Below, piece by piece: positions 1 through 9,520 of a DNA stretch of 64,000 nucleotides. The notes beneath the pieces are model-generated. The model saw only the letters and a list, made by a program, of their open reading frames with translations. It had not been told where the DNA came from and searched no databases. The stretch spans positions 217,531 through 281,530 of the forward strand of contig QAMJ01000012.1 in assembly GCA_003150355.1 (NCBI GenBank), read 5' to 3'. The DNA is from Clostridiales bacterium (GTDB lineage Bacteria > Bacillota > Clostridia > Oscillospirales > Oscillospiraceae). The position numbers were made by a program, and so were the translations under genes. Numbering within the stretch: the stretch's first letter is position 1; every line of letters begins with the position of its first letter.

Positions 1-1
1 G

Positions 2-103
2 ACCGCGATCACCGACGTTATCGGCATCGTGCTCTTCGCGGCAGTCTTTGCATGGCAGTACTTCGGCGCAAAGAAAGAGCGCGCCGCTGCCTGTAAATAC
101 TGA
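2..103 (+). CDS. C-terminal end of an integral membrane protein (partial)
   Basis: The window opens inside a reading frame whose last 33 codons survive. They encode a hydrophobic stretch (IGIVLFAAVFAW) followed by a short basic and Cys-containing tail (GAKKERAAACKY), which is the usual look of the last transmembrane helix and cytoplasmic tail of a transporter. Too little is left to name the family. A terminator hairpin follows 20 bases later. It is convergent with galK, so it need not be a galactose transporter. Confidence 0.6.
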   Translation, partial: TAITDVIGIVLFAAVFAWQYFGAKKERAAACKY

Positions 104-122
104 AAATATTGAAAGTGAAAAT

Positions 123-158
123 CGGAGTCCGGCAAATATGCCGAACTCCGGTTTTATT
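123..158. terminator. Bidirectional terminator between the partial membrane gene and galK
   Basis: Arms CGGAGTCCGGC and GCCGAACTCCG form a stem with one mismatch around an AT-rich loop, followed by GTTTTATT on the plus strand. It sits between convergent genes and could end both. Confidence 0.7.
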
Positions 159-173
159 ATCTTCCTGATTTTC

Positions 174-1253
174 TCACACAAGATACACCCTGTGGCAGCT
201 GCCCGCGCCGAATACGTTCTCCATCGCAGTCCTGTATTCTGCGAAGTATTCATCCGGCATGAGCGCCTGCACACAGCCGGCGAAGCCGCCGCCGTGGACG
301 CGCCACGCGCCCTTCCCGCTAAGCAGCTTCTTTGAAAGCTCAAGCCCCTGCGCAAGCTTGGTATCTCCGGTGGCGCTGGTAATAATATTGTTGAGCAGTT
401 CCTCCGAGCTGCGGCCCGATTCGTTCATCAGGCGCATGTATTCCGCTCCGTCCCCAGCGACGAGCGCGTCACGCATTCTCGGGACGCGGTCATTCTCATC
501 GAAGAAGTGCATCGCGCGGCGCACCGGACGATCCGAGGGATCCCAGCCCTTGCCGCGGAACTCCGCCGGGTCGACATCCGCAAGCACACCCTTGTCGAAA
601 AGGTTCGCGATATAGACCATGTCACCCGGGATGCGGGCATATGAGGTGTCAAGCCCCGCATGGCTGCCGCCCGTATCGGTCAGGCACAGCGTCAGCCCCA
701 TGGAGCTGAAATCAGCCTTTATCGGCGTCATCTCGCCGGTCTTGAAATCCACATACAGCGTATGGCCGAGGGCGCACACGAGCTGGCTCATAAGGCCGCA
801 GGGCTTGCCGAAATAGCGGTTCTCCGCCTCCTGCCCGGCGCGGGCGATAACGACGGGGTCGACCTTGCCGTCATTGAACAGCGCGCTGAGAGCGCTGCCA
901 ATAAGCACCGAGAAGGCCGCCGAGGAGCTCAGCCCCGCGCCGACCGGCAGCGTGGACTTGATGACGGCGTTGAATCCGCCGACTTTCAGCCCCAGCTCGG
1001 AAAACGCGCTCACGACGCCGCGGACGAGTGCCTTGGGTGTGCCGAACTCAGTAGTCCTGACAAGCAGGTGGTCGCATCGGACATCAAAGCTCTTGAAGCC
1101 CTCCGACTGCACATGGATCATTTTGCTGCCGTTTGTCTCACAGACGGCGTATAAACCAAGGTCGATCGCCGAGGCGAGCACCCGCCCGTTCTGGTGATCG
1201 GTATGATTGCCGGCAAGCTCGGTCCTGCCGGGAACAAAAAGCTCTTTTTTCAT
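174..1253 (-). CDS. galK: Galactokinase
   Basis: GHMP-family kinase of 359 residues that phosphorylates galactose to galactose-1-phosphate, first step of the Leloir pathway. The N-terminal sugar-binding signature GRTELAGNHTDHQNG replaces the classic GRxNLIGEHTDY, a variant seen in clostridial galactokinases. The ATP loop LPVGAGLSSSAA and the C-terminal GGGFAG motif are both present, and the length is slightly below the usual 380-390. I chose the ATG at 1253 because GAGG lies about 10 bases before it; an in-frame start at 1277 has no such site. No galT or galE neighbour is visible, so the gene stands alone under its own promoter. Confidence 0.9.
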   Translation of the reverse strand: MKKELFVPGRTELAGNHTDHQNGRVLASAIDLGLYAVCETNGSKMIHVQSEGFKSFDVRCDHLLVRTTEFGTPKALVRGVVSAFSELGLKVGGFNAVIKSTLPVGAGLSSSAAFSVLIGSALSALFNDGKVDPVVIARAGQEAENRYFGKPCGLMSQLVCALGHTLYVDFKTGEMTPIKADFSSMGLTLCLTDTGGSHAGLDTSYARIPGDMVYIANLFDKGVLADVDPAEFRGKGWDPSDRPVRRAMHFFDENDRVPRMRDALVAGDGAEYMRLMNESGRSSEELLNNIITSATGDTKLAQGLELSKKLLSGKGAWRVHGGGFAGCVQALMPDEYFAEYRTAMENVFGAGSCHRVYLV

Positions 1254-1302
1254 ATGTACACATCCTCGGTTCTGCACATTTGCTCAATCCTTCCTATATA
1301 TC

Positions 1303-1331
1303 AGAATATACCAAATTTCACTTTAAGTCAA
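1303..1331 (-). promoter_or_regulatory. Sigma-A-type promoter of galK
   Basis: On the minus strand TTGACT and TATTCT are separated by 17 bases, about 50 bases before the galK start. Confidence 0.6.
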
Positions 1332-1390
1332 TAAAAACCGCTTTATTTTGCGCAAATCAAGACAATTGTTTAACACTCCGCACAAATACC

Positions 1391-1419
1391 TTGCCTTATT
1401 TACGTGCAGAATATATAAT
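1391..1419 (+). promoter_or_regulatory. Sigma-A-type promoter of pncB
   Basis: TTGCCT, 17 bases, TATAAT; the start codon of pncB follows 50 bases downstream with GGAGG just ahead of it. Confidence 0.65.
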
Positions 1420-1468
1420 AGGGTTCAAGAGAAAATTTTACGACTTTTTTGCACCGTGGAGGTAAGAT

Positions 1469-2929
1469 ATGAAAAGCGCTAACGGCATCAATTTGACCAT
1501 GCTCTGCGATTTCTATGAGCTGACTATGGGCAACGGCTACTTTGCCGACGGCATGCAGGACCGCATCTGCTACTTTGACATTTTCTACCGCGATGTCCCC
1601 GACAGCGGCGGGTACGCCGTCGCCGCGGGGCTGGAGCAGATAGTCGACTATGTCGAGAAGCTGCACTTCGGCGAGGAGGACATTGCCTACCTGCGCTCGC
1701 GCGGGATCTTCAGCGAGGGCTTCCTTGACTATCTGCGCGATTTCAAATTTACCGGAGATATCTGGGCGATCCCCGAGGGCACGCCCATCTTCCCGATGGA
1801 GCCTGTCATCACCGTCCGCGCCCCGGCGATACAGGCGCAGCTGCTGGAGACCTACCTGCTGCTCGAGTTCAACCACCAGAGCCTGATCGCCACGAAGGCG
1901 AGCCGCGTCTGCCGCGCAGCCCAGGGCCGCGCCGTGCTTGAGTTCGGCTCGCGCCGCGCGCAGGGCATCATGGGCGCCGTCACCGGCGCGAGAGCCGCGT
2001 TCATCGGCGGCTGCGCGGGCACTGCATGCACCGTGTCCGATCAGGTCTATGGCGTTCCCGCCGCGGGGACGATGGCACACTCATGGGTGCAGATGTTCGA
2101 CTCTGAGTATGACGCCTTCGTCAGCTACTGCAAGACCTATCCGAACAACGCCGTCCTGCTCGTGGACACTTTCAACACCCTCAAGTCCGGCATACCCAAT
2201 GCCATCCGCGCGTTCAATGAGGTGCTCCGTCCTATGGGCATCACCAAGTGCGGTATCCGTCTGGACTCCGGCGACATGGCCTATCTCACCCAGCGCGCGC
2301 GCAAAATGCTCGACGACGCCGGCTGGCCGGGCTGCACCATCACCGTCTCGAACTCCCTTGACGAGCGGCTTATCACCGAGCTTATCCGTCAGGGCGCGAA
2401 GATCGACTCCTTCGGCGTCGGCGAGCGGCTCATCACTTCCAAAAGCTCACCCGTGTTCGGCGGCGTGTACAAGCTGTGCGCAGTCGAAAAGCCGGACGGC
2501 GAGATCATCCCGAAGATCAAGCTCAGCGAGAACGTCGGCAAAATCACGAACCCCGGCTTCAAGAAGGTGTACCGCTTCTTCGACCGGGAGAGCGGCATGG
2601 CAGAGGCAGACTATATCTGCATGCACGACGATGTAGTTGACGACACCCAGCCGCTCGAGATATGCGACCCGCACGACCGCTGGAAGAAGAAGACCATGCG
2701 CAATTTCCGCGCGGTGGAGCTGCAGGTGCCGGTGTTCAAAAACGGTGAGTTGGTCTATGACCTGCCCGCCCTCGGCGATATCAAGAAGCGCTGCGCCGAG
2801 CAGATAGACACGCTCTGGCCCGAGGTCAAGCGCTTTGACTATCCGCATCAGTACTATGTCGATCTCTCACCGAAGCTCATGGCACTGAAGGACAAGATGC
2901 TCCTTGAGCGCGGACACGAAATAGTATAA
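1469..2929 (+). CDS. pncB: Nicotinate phosphoribosyltransferase
   Basis: Makes nicotinate mononucleotide from nicotinate and PRPP, the entry step of the Preiss-Handler salvage route to NAD. The 486-residue length fits the family. It opens with the typical LTMLCDFYELTMGNGYF segment, carries the catalytic-loop region LEFGSRRAQG near residue 155, and has VDTFNTLKSGIPNAI and IRLDSGDMA (phosphate and ribose binding) in the middle. GGAGG precedes the ATG by 7 bases. It is monocistronic between its own promoter and a strong hairpin. PRPP would be supplied by the prs product at 28.8 kb. Confidence 0.95.
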   Translation: MKSANGINLTMLCDFYELTMGNGYFADGMQDRICYFDIFYRDVPDSGGYAVAAGLEQIVDYVEKLHFGEEDIAYLRSRGIFSEGFLDYLRDFKFTGDIWAIPEGTPIFPMEPVITVRAPAIQAQLLETYLLLEFNHQSLIATKASRVCRAAQGRAVLEFGSRRAQGIMGAVTGARAAFIGGCAGTACTVSDQVYGVPAAGTMAHSWVQMFDSEYDAFVSYCKTYPNNAVLLVDTFNTLKSGIPNAIRAFNEVLRPMGITKCGIRLDSGDMAYLTQRARKMLDDAGWPGCTITVSNSLDERLITELIRQGAKIDSFGVGERLITSKSSPVFGGVYKLCAVEKPDGEIIPKIKLSENVGKITNPGFKKVYRFFDRESGMAEADYICMHDDVVDDTQPLEICDPHDRWKKKTMRNFRAVELQVPVFKNGELVYDLPALGDIKKRCAEQIDTLWPEVKRFDYPHQYYVDLSPKLMALKDKMLLERGHEIV

Positions 2930-2941
2930 GACTTAAATAAA

Positions 2942-2979
2942 AACCGGGCGCGCCGCAGACTTTTGCGGTGCGCCCGGTT
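2942..2979 (+). terminator. Hairpin after pncB
   Basis: Arms ACCGGGCGC-CCGCA and TGCGG-GCGCCCGGT with one bulged pair; the T-tract is weak (TTCCCTCTC). Confidence 0.55.
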
Positions 2980-3057
2980 CCCTCTCCCATAGTGAGCGGC
3001 AAGGGAGGCTTGCGTGGTATATCAAAATTTTTAATTGATGGTATTATAAAATAAATA

Positions 3058-3086
3058 TTGTTTTCTCCGGAGTCCTCTGCTATACT
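3058..3086 (+). promoter_or_regulatory. Sigma-A-type promoter
   Basis: TTGTTT, 17 bases, TATACT, 37 bases before the start codon of the membrane protein at 3123. Confidence 0.55.
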
Positions 3087-3122
3087 GGAAGCGGCCAAAC
3101 AAAAAGAAATGAGGTGCTTCCC

Positions 3123-3647
3123 ATGCGTAAAAAAGCCAACTCCGTGGACAAAAACTCTCCCGAGTACTGGGCAAAAATGATCACAGGCGGGCGGGCTTCC
3201 CTGCTGCTGATCGTAGTTTTAACCGTTGTAAACATCGTGCTGCTGCTTATAGAGGCAGACCGCTACTTCGTATTTTCCGCCTCCATCCCCTATTATCTCA
3301 CGGCGTTCGCAATGGGCATGGACTCCGTGTTCTCCAGTGGGATCGGCACCTATACTATCATTGCGATAGTCATCAGCGTCATAGCGGTAGGTATTTACCT
3401 GCTGTGCTGGGCGCTGGGCAAAAAGAAACCCGGCTGGCTCACCGCCGCGCTGGTTCTTTTCTCGCTGGACACAGTGGGACTTTTAGTTATCACATTCACC
3501 CTGCTGGAGGATCCGATCCTCAATCTCATGGACATCATTTTCCATGCCTTGGCAGTTTATGAGCTGGTCATGGCTGTGATCTGCGCGGGAAAGCTCAAGC
3601 GGCAGGCAGCCGCCGAGACCTACAGCACGACTCCGGATATCTATTAA
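3123..3647 (+). CDS. Four-helix membrane protein of unknown function
   Basis: A 174-residue protein with a charged, basic N-terminus (MRKKANSVDK) and about four hydrophobic segments at roughly residues 22-42, 50-70, 76-96 and 105-160. No family motif is recognisable; the C-terminus is short and polar (KRQAAAETYSTTPDIY). The ATG at 3123 is preferred because GAGGTG lies 6 bases ahead; an upstream in-frame GTG overlaps that site. It has its own promoter and a strong bidirectional terminator. I cannot assign a function. Confidence 0.75.
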   Translation: MRKKANSVDKNSPEYWAKMITGGRASLLLIVVLTVVNIVLLLIEADRYFVFSASIPYYLTAFAMGMDSVFSSGIGTYTIIAIVISVIAVGIYLLCWALGKKKPGWLTAALVLFSLDTVGLLVITFTLLEDPILNLMDIIFHALAVYELVMAVICAGKLKRQAAAETYSTTPDIY

Positions 3648-3656
3648 CCGCTAAAG

Positions 3657-3697
3657 AATAGGGCTGCGGCGATTTTTTCGCCGCAGCCCTATTTTTT
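3657..3697. terminator. Bidirectional terminator
   Basis: Perfect arms around GGGCTGCGGCG / CGCCGCAGCCC with T-runs on both strands, located between convergent genes ending at 3647 and 3704. Confidence 0.85.
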
Positions 3698-3703
3698 ATT
3701 CTT

Positions 3704-4258
3704 TTATTCTTCATAAGTCCTTATTATGCTCTCGGCGACGGTGCGCAGCTTCATGCAGCCGTCCATGGCGGAGCGCTCAAGGAAACGGTGCGCTTCGTCC
3801 TCGCTCATTTTGAGCCGGGAGATGAGCAGCAGCTTTGCGCGGTTAATGAGCCGCGCGTCATCTAGCTTGCCGCGCAGGGCAGCGTACTCGCTGCGCGAGC
3901 GGCTGAGCCGCCCGCAGGCGGCGAAGAGCTGCGGCAGCACACTTTGCAGCTGCGCCCAGGCGCCGCAGAACACGCCGAGTTCGACGCAGGCGCGGCGGTC
4001 AAAGGCTTCGTCGCACAGCAGGAGCACGGCAAGGCAGCCCTTTTTATACGCCGTGGGAGCAAAGCTCAGGGCAGCTTCATCGGTGATGACAAGGATATCC
4101 GCCGGGTGCAGGATCAGCGCGCGCTCAAGGCTCGCGCCCTTCGGGACACCGGAGATGCCGGAAACGAACCTGCCCATCCCAGATGCGTGCACGGCTTCTG
4201 CAAGCGGCTCAGCCGCGCCGGAGATCATCATGCTGTATTTGCCCGCGCTCTCGCTCAT
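3704..4258 (-). CDS. ANTAR-domain RNA-binding response regulator with degenerate receiver
   Basis: 184 residues. The C-terminal ~55 residues match the ANTAR fold: KLLLISRLKMSEDEAHRFLERSAMDGCMKL with the alternating hydrophobic and Ala-Met pattern of NasR/AmiR/EutV-type antiterminators, which bind paired leader hairpins to prevent termination. The N-terminal 120 residues have a receiver-like alternation of strands (ALILHPADILVITD) but no clear phospho-acceptor acidic cluster or conserved Lys, so signalling is probably not by classical phosphotransfer. The start is the ATG at 4258 with AAGGGG 9 bases before; the GTG at 4264 is too close to that site. No partner kinase is adjacent and its RNA target is unknown. 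It has its own promoter, so it need not be cotranscribed with the anion transporter upstream. Confidence 0.8.
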   Translation of the reverse strand: MSESAGKYSMMISGAAEPLAEAVHASGMGRFVSGISGVPKGASLERALILHPADILVITDEAALSFAPTAYKKGCLAVLLLCDEAFDRRACVELGVFCGAWAQLQSVLPQLFAACGRLSRSRSEYAALRGKLDDARLINRAKLLLISRLKMSEDEAHRFLERSAMDGCMKLRTVAESIIRTYEE

Positions 4259-4297
4259 GTGCACACGCCCCTTTCCGGCGAAGTATAATTATATTTT

Positions 4298-4326
4298 ATT
4301 ATAGCATATTTATCGACGCTGTGCAA
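4298..4326 (-). promoter_or_regulatory. Promoter of the ANTAR regulator
   Basis: TTGCAC, 17 bases, TATAAT on the minus strand, inside the 77-base gap after the CLC gene. Confidence 0.6.
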
Positions 4327-4335
4327 TGCGCCGGT

Positions 4336-5589
4336 TTATTTTGCGTGGATATTTATGAACTCCGCCTTGAGTTTGGAGTACATTATCTTCTGGCTGCTGT
4401 ACAGGCCGAAGTAGCCCGAGAGCATATAGGCTATGCCGCAGGCGAGCGCAAAATACACAAGGTCGGTCGAGCCGAAGAGCTCAATGCTCAGGACGATGGA
4501 TGCGACGGGGCAGTTGACCGCGCCGCAGAACACGCAGATAAGCCCGAGTGCCGCGGCAAAGCCCGTAGGAATGCCGAGGAGCGAGCCGAGGACGCAGCCG
4601 AGCGTCGCGCCGATGAAGAAGGTCGGGACGACTTCGCCGCCCTTAAAGCCGCAGCCGATGGTTATCGCCGTGAGGATGAGCTTCCAGAAGAAAGCGTCGG
4701 GCTTTGCCTGCCCCTCCTCAATGGCACGTTTGATTATATTCATGCCCGCGCCGTTATAGTCGCCGGTGCCGAGGATCGCCGTGATGAGCACGACGAGCGC
4801 GCCGCCCGCCGCGATACGCAGATACGGGTTCTTTATGAGATTTGCAAACAGGTGCTCCGTCTTGTGCATCGACAGGCAGAACACCGTGCTCATGAGTGAG
4901 CAGACGATAGCGAGCGCCGAGACCTTCAGCAGCATAAGCTCGGAGATCGGCTCGATGACGACGTCAAAATGCGTCGGGGCGATGCCGAAGATGTTCGCCA
5001 TCTCCAGCGCGAAGAGCGAGGCCACGATGCAGGGGACGAGCGCGGAATAGTATATGACGCCCACGCTTATGACTTCGAGGGCAAAAAGCGTCGCGGTGAG
5101 CGGCGTTCCGAAGAGCGCGGCGAACACGGCGCTCATGCCGCAGAGCGTCGCAAGGCGCATATCCTTATCGTCAAGGCGGAAAGCACGGCCTATATAGCAG
5201 CCGAGGCTGCCGCCTATCTGGAGCGCCGCGCCCTCACGCCCGGCGCTGCCGCCGAAGAGGTGGGTTATGGTCGTTGAAATGAAGATCGCCGGGACGAGCA
5301 TCAGCGGCACCTTATCGCCGAAATGTATGGAGTCGATGATGGCGTTGGTGTTCTCGTTCTCCATCTTCGTGAGCCGGTAGAGCCCCGCGATGAGAAGACC
5401 CGAGACCGGCAGGAGAAGCAGCAGCCACGGGTGTGCCATGCGCGTACCCGTCGCCCAACTGACGCTGAGGTTGAAGGCCGTGCCGACAAAACCGCCGACG
5501 ATGCCCGTCACACCCGCGATAAACAGCCACTTGACGAAAGTCCATATATACTTCCAGGCGGCTTTGGATTCATCCTTAATAAAGTTCAT
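4336..5589 (-). CDS. CLC-family anion channel/antiporter, possibly fluoride type
   Basis: 417 residues with the hydrophobic profile of the CLC fold. The gating-glutamate motif is clear (GSAGREGAALQIGG, around residue 115) and a second conserved loop reads KGGEVVPTFFIGATLG near residue 320. The usual chloride-coordinating GSGIPE segment is replaced by NTNAIIDSIH, a departure also seen in the CLC-F fluoride/proton antiporters, so fluoride rather than chloride is a reasonable guess; I did not see a fluoride riboswitch, and none would be expected because the gene overlaps birA. Start ATG overlaps the birA stop (ATGA), so it is translationally coupled in the IMPase-birA-clc operon. Confidence 0.85.
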   Translation of the reverse strand: MNFIKDESKAAWKYIWTFVKWLFIAGVTGIVGGFVGTAFNLSVSWATGTRMAHPWLLLLLPVSGLLIAGLYRLTKMENENTNAIIDSIHFGDKVPLMLVPAIFISTTITHLFGGSAGREGAALQIGGSLGCYIGRAFRLDDKDMRLATLCGMSAVFAALFGTPLTATLFALEVISVGVIYYSALVPCIVASLFALEMANIFGIAPTHFDVVIEPISELMLLKVSALAIVCSLMSTVFCLSMHKTEHLFANLIKNPYLRIAAGGALVVLITAILGTGDYNGAGMNIIKRAIEEGQAKPDAFFWKLILTAITIGCGFKGGEVVPTFFIGATLGCVLGSLLGIPTGFAAALGLICVFCGAVNCPVASIVLSIELFGSTDLVYFALACGIAYMLSGYFGLYSSQKIMYSKLKAEFINIHAK

Positions 5590-6359
5590 GGCATATCAGT
5601 CCTTTTTCTCACGCTGACCTCGCCGAAGCGTATGGTCTCGCGCTCCCCTCCGCGCTCTACGATGAGCGCATAGTCCCCGTCGATGCCGACGGCGCGGGCG
5701 TTATATACTGTGTCACTGCGCGTATAGGTCACATCGCAGCCGACTGTCGCGCAGCGGGCGCGGTATTCTTCAAGAAATGCCTCCGGGTCTTTGAGCCAGA
5801 GTGCATACATCTTATCAAGGCTCTCTATGAGCCGCGCGGAAAATTCTCCGATGTCCCATTTTCTTCCCGAGGCAAGGTACAGGGACGCGGCGATATCACG
5901 CAGCTCCGGCGGGAACTCCGGCGTGTTGACGTTCACGCCCATGCCCATAACGACGCAGAAGCCGCCGGGCGTGGTGCAGCCCTCGGTCAAAATGCCGCAG
6001 AGCTTGCGCCCGCCGAGGAGCACATCGTTCGGCCACTTGATGGAGACGTCGAGCTCCGGCCAATCCTCAAGACAGCGGCACAGCGCGACAGCGGCGCAGG
6101 AGGTGAGGCTCACGGTCTTTTCCGGCGGGCAGTCTGGCCGCCAGAGCATCGACAGATACAGCCCGCCCTCAGGTGAGAGAAAGCTGCGCCCGAGCCGGCC
6201 GCGCCCCGCGGTCTGCTCGCTTGCCCAGAGTACCGTTCCGTCAGGCGCGCCCTGCGCGGCAAGTTTCTTGAGGGCGTTGTTGGTCGAGCCTATGCTGCGC
6301 GCATACAGCACCGGCGCTTTACGCTCCGCGTCGAGCCGGGTGAAGCCGAAGTCATCCAT
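5586..6359 (-). CDS. birA: Biotin-[acetyl-CoA-carboxylase] ligase, monofunctional
   Basis: 257 residues. Attaches biotin to the carrier lysine of biotin enzymes via biotinyl-AMP. Catalytic-domain motifs are in order: GSTNNALKKLA near residue 25, the adenylate loop GRGRLGRSF near residue 53, and SIKWPNDVLL near residue 105, then the small C-terminal SH3-like domain (GIDGDYALIVE). The N-terminal winged-helix repressor domain of E. coli BirA is absent, so this is the ligase-only (class I) form and cannot act as a biotin repressor. The start overlaps the IMPase stop by 8 bases and the stop overlaps the CLC start by 4. Confidence 0.93.
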   Translation of the reverse strand: MDDFGFTRLDAERKAPVLYARSIGSTNNALKKLAAQGAPDGTVLWASEQTAGRGRLGRSFLSPEGGLYLSMLWRPDCPPEKTVSLTSCAAVALCRCLEDWPELDVSIKWPNDVLLGGRKLCGILTEGCTTPGGFCVVMGMGVNVNTPEFPPELRDIAASLYLASGRKWDIGEFSARLIESLDKMYALWLKDPEAFLEEYRARCATVGCDVTYTRSDTVYNARAVGIDGDYALIVERGGERETIRFGEVSVRKRTDMP

Positions 6360-7140
6360 TTATTATCCTCAGCGCCTCATACACAGCGCCTGCGCTGCCG
6401 GCGACGATGGAGCTCTTGCGCCCGTCCATCGGCAGCTCGCTTCCATCGGCGGCGAGGGCGATGCCGCCCGCCTCGCGCACGATGAGCATGCCCGCGGCAA
6501 AGTCCCAGAGCGACACGCTCTGCTCAAAATACACACCCGCGCGCCCCGCGGCGGCGGAGCAGAGGTCAAGCTCCGCGGAGCCCTCGCGGCGGATATCCAA
6601 AGAGGCGATGAAGAGCTTTTTGATTATATCAAAGGTCTCATCGGCAAGCTCCGGACTGTAGGGGGACGTGCCGCAGCAGACGACCGTCTCCGACAGCGGC
6701 GCATCCTCGACGTGGATGGGGCGGCCGTTGAGCCATGCACCCTCGCCCGAGAGCGCGGTGAACTGCTCGTCCAGATATGGGTTATACACCGACGCCGCGC
6801 GCAGCTCGCCGTGGCTCATATATGCCACGGATATGCAGCTGTGCCCGAAGCCGCGGACAAAGTTCATCGTCCCGTCAATGGGGTCGATGATGAAAAGATG
6901 CTCCGCGTCCGTCGGGTCCTGCTGCCCGTTCTCCTCGCAGAAGAAGTGCGCGCCCGGAACGTCCCGGCTCAGCCGCTGCATGAGCAGCTCCTGTATGCGC
7001 CGGTCGTACTGCGTGACGACATCACGGTGCCCGGTCTTGCACTCGGCAAGTATCCCGTGCGCCTGCATCATCAGCTCCGCCGCTTCGCGCTGTGCGGCGG
7101 TGATATGGTCAAGGATATTGATATCATGTTTTTCCGTCAT
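6352..7140 (-). CDS. Inositol monophosphatase family phosphatase
   Basis: 262 residues of the Li+-sensitive metal-dependent phosphatase superfamily (SuhB/IMPase). The metal-binding motifs are visible: FFCEENGQ (first Glu), IDPIDGTMNFVRGFGHSC (DPxDGTxN signature) and WDFAAGMLIVREAGG near the C-terminus. Substrate may be inositol phosphate, histidinol phosphate or another sugar phosphate; sequence alone does not decide. The ATG at 7140 is chosen because GGAGGG lies 6 bases upstream; the in-frame ATG at 7209 has no site. First gene of the IMPase-birA-clc operon. Confidence 0.88.
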   Translation of the reverse strand: MTEKHDINILDHITAAQREAAELMMQAHGILAECKTGHRDVVTQYDRRIQELLMQRLSRDVPGAHFFCEENGQQDPTDAEHLFIIDPIDGTMNFVRGFGHSCISVAYMSHGELRAASVYNPYLDEQFTALSGEGAWLNGRPIHVEDAPLSETVVCCGTSPYSPELADETFDIIKKLFIASLDIRREGSAELDLCSAAAGRAGVYFEQSVSLWDFAAGMLIVREAGGIALAADGSELPMDGRKSSIVAGSAGAVYEALRIING

Positions 7141-7233
7141 AGCTGTCCCTCCTGTGCCCCCTGGTGTTCTGACAGCGGTTAGAATACTACGATTATGCGT
7201 GAAAATCAAGCGTTCCTAGTATATTACCCCCTT

Positions 7234-7260
7234 TTGTATTAGGCGAGGTTGTGGTATAAT
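7234..7260 (+). promoter_or_regulatory. Extended -10 promoter of fhs
   Basis: TGGTATAAT at 7252-7260 with a TTGTAT 15 bases before the hexamer; the short spacing is compensated by the extended -10. Confidence 0.55.
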
Positions 7261-7295
7261 TTTATAGTTTTTGTTTCCCGGAAAGGAGAGGTGCC

Positions 7296-8963
<1,668 letters not shown>

Positions 8964-8972
8964 AACAAAAAG

Positions 8973-9020
8973 AAGGTGCAGCCATCCGAAAGGATGCGCT
9001 GCACCTTGTGGTTTATTTTA
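8973..9020 (+). terminator. Terminator of fhs
   Basis: Arms AAGGTGCAGC and GCTGCACCTT with internal ATCC/GGAT pairs around GAAA, then GTGGTTTATTTTA. The EIIC relic begins exactly where this element ends. Confidence 0.7.
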
Positions 9021-9145
9021 AAGAACGGGCGCAGATTCGTCGCCTCGATTATCAGCAGACCGAGCGCGTTTGCCGCCGTCCCGATAGGCGGCGCGATGAG
9101 CTTTGCCAGCGCGACGCCCACGAGTATCGTCACACCCGGCGTGAC
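9020..9145 (-). pseudogene. 126-bp relic of an EIIC-type membrane protein gene
   Basis: Read on the minus strand, 42 codons (VTPGVTILVG to NLRPFF) are identical in protein to codons of the intact EIIC-like gene at 60659-60784. By my base-by-base comparison 120 of 126 bases match and all six differences are synonymous, so the segment was once part of a selected paralogue rather than a fresh copy. Similarity ends abruptly on both sides: at one end it runs into the fhs terminator, at the other into unrelated sequence. No start, stop or ribosome binding site belongs to it. Confidence 0.8.
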
Positions 9146-9429
9146 GGCGCTTCTTCCTATCTCGATAACAGCACAGTTTAGTACGAAACCAGAAAAGGAG
9201 TGGGAGCATGAGCGCTTGCAAGCGAGAGCAACGCAACTCATAGCTGCCGACACCCGTAGCGAGGCAGATGCGCTTTTCATGGCCGCACAGAAAGAGCTTG
9301 AAAATTTCGTCCGCCACGTTCGATACGACGTCGGTACCGTCGACAGCATATCATAGCTTTCAATAGATTGTAAGAGCGAGAGCGGGAAAAGCATTCGAAA
9401 ATTTGGCGCACATTTAGCGCACAAGCCCG
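9146..9429. other. Non-conserved gap with a possible gene remnant
   Basis: About 280 bases between the EIIC relic and a terminator. A plus-strand frame from about 9180 to 9356 reads like coding sequence (KPEKEWEHERLQARATQLIA, ADALFMAAQKELENF) and ends in a TAG, but it has no convincing start: it is continuous with the antisense of the EIIC relic. I suspect the 3' end of a lost gene. An 18-bp motif at 9404-9421 recurs inverted at 61423-61440. Confidence 0.35.
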
Positions 9430-9470
9430 AAAAAACAGCTGCGCTCCCTTTCTGGAGCGCAGCCGTTTTT
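9430..9470. terminator. Bidirectional terminator
   Basis: Perfect arms GCTGCGCTCC / GGAGCGCAGC flanked by an A-run and a T-run, so it can act on both strands; on the minus strand it ends the gene at 9521. Confidence 0.8.
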
Positions 9471-9520
9471 CCTGTATTTCAACCAAACTGTTGATACAGA
9501 ATCCAGTTTTAACATATCCT

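Noticed and set aside
1320..1468. NAD-related riboswitch before pncB
   Set aside because: Only about 40 bases lie between the predicted transcript start and the start codon, too short for such an element.
8976..9356. Full 126-codon plus-strand frame through the EIIC relic
   Set aside because: Its first half is antisense to a recognisable coding relic, so at most the last part could be genuine sequence of another gene.
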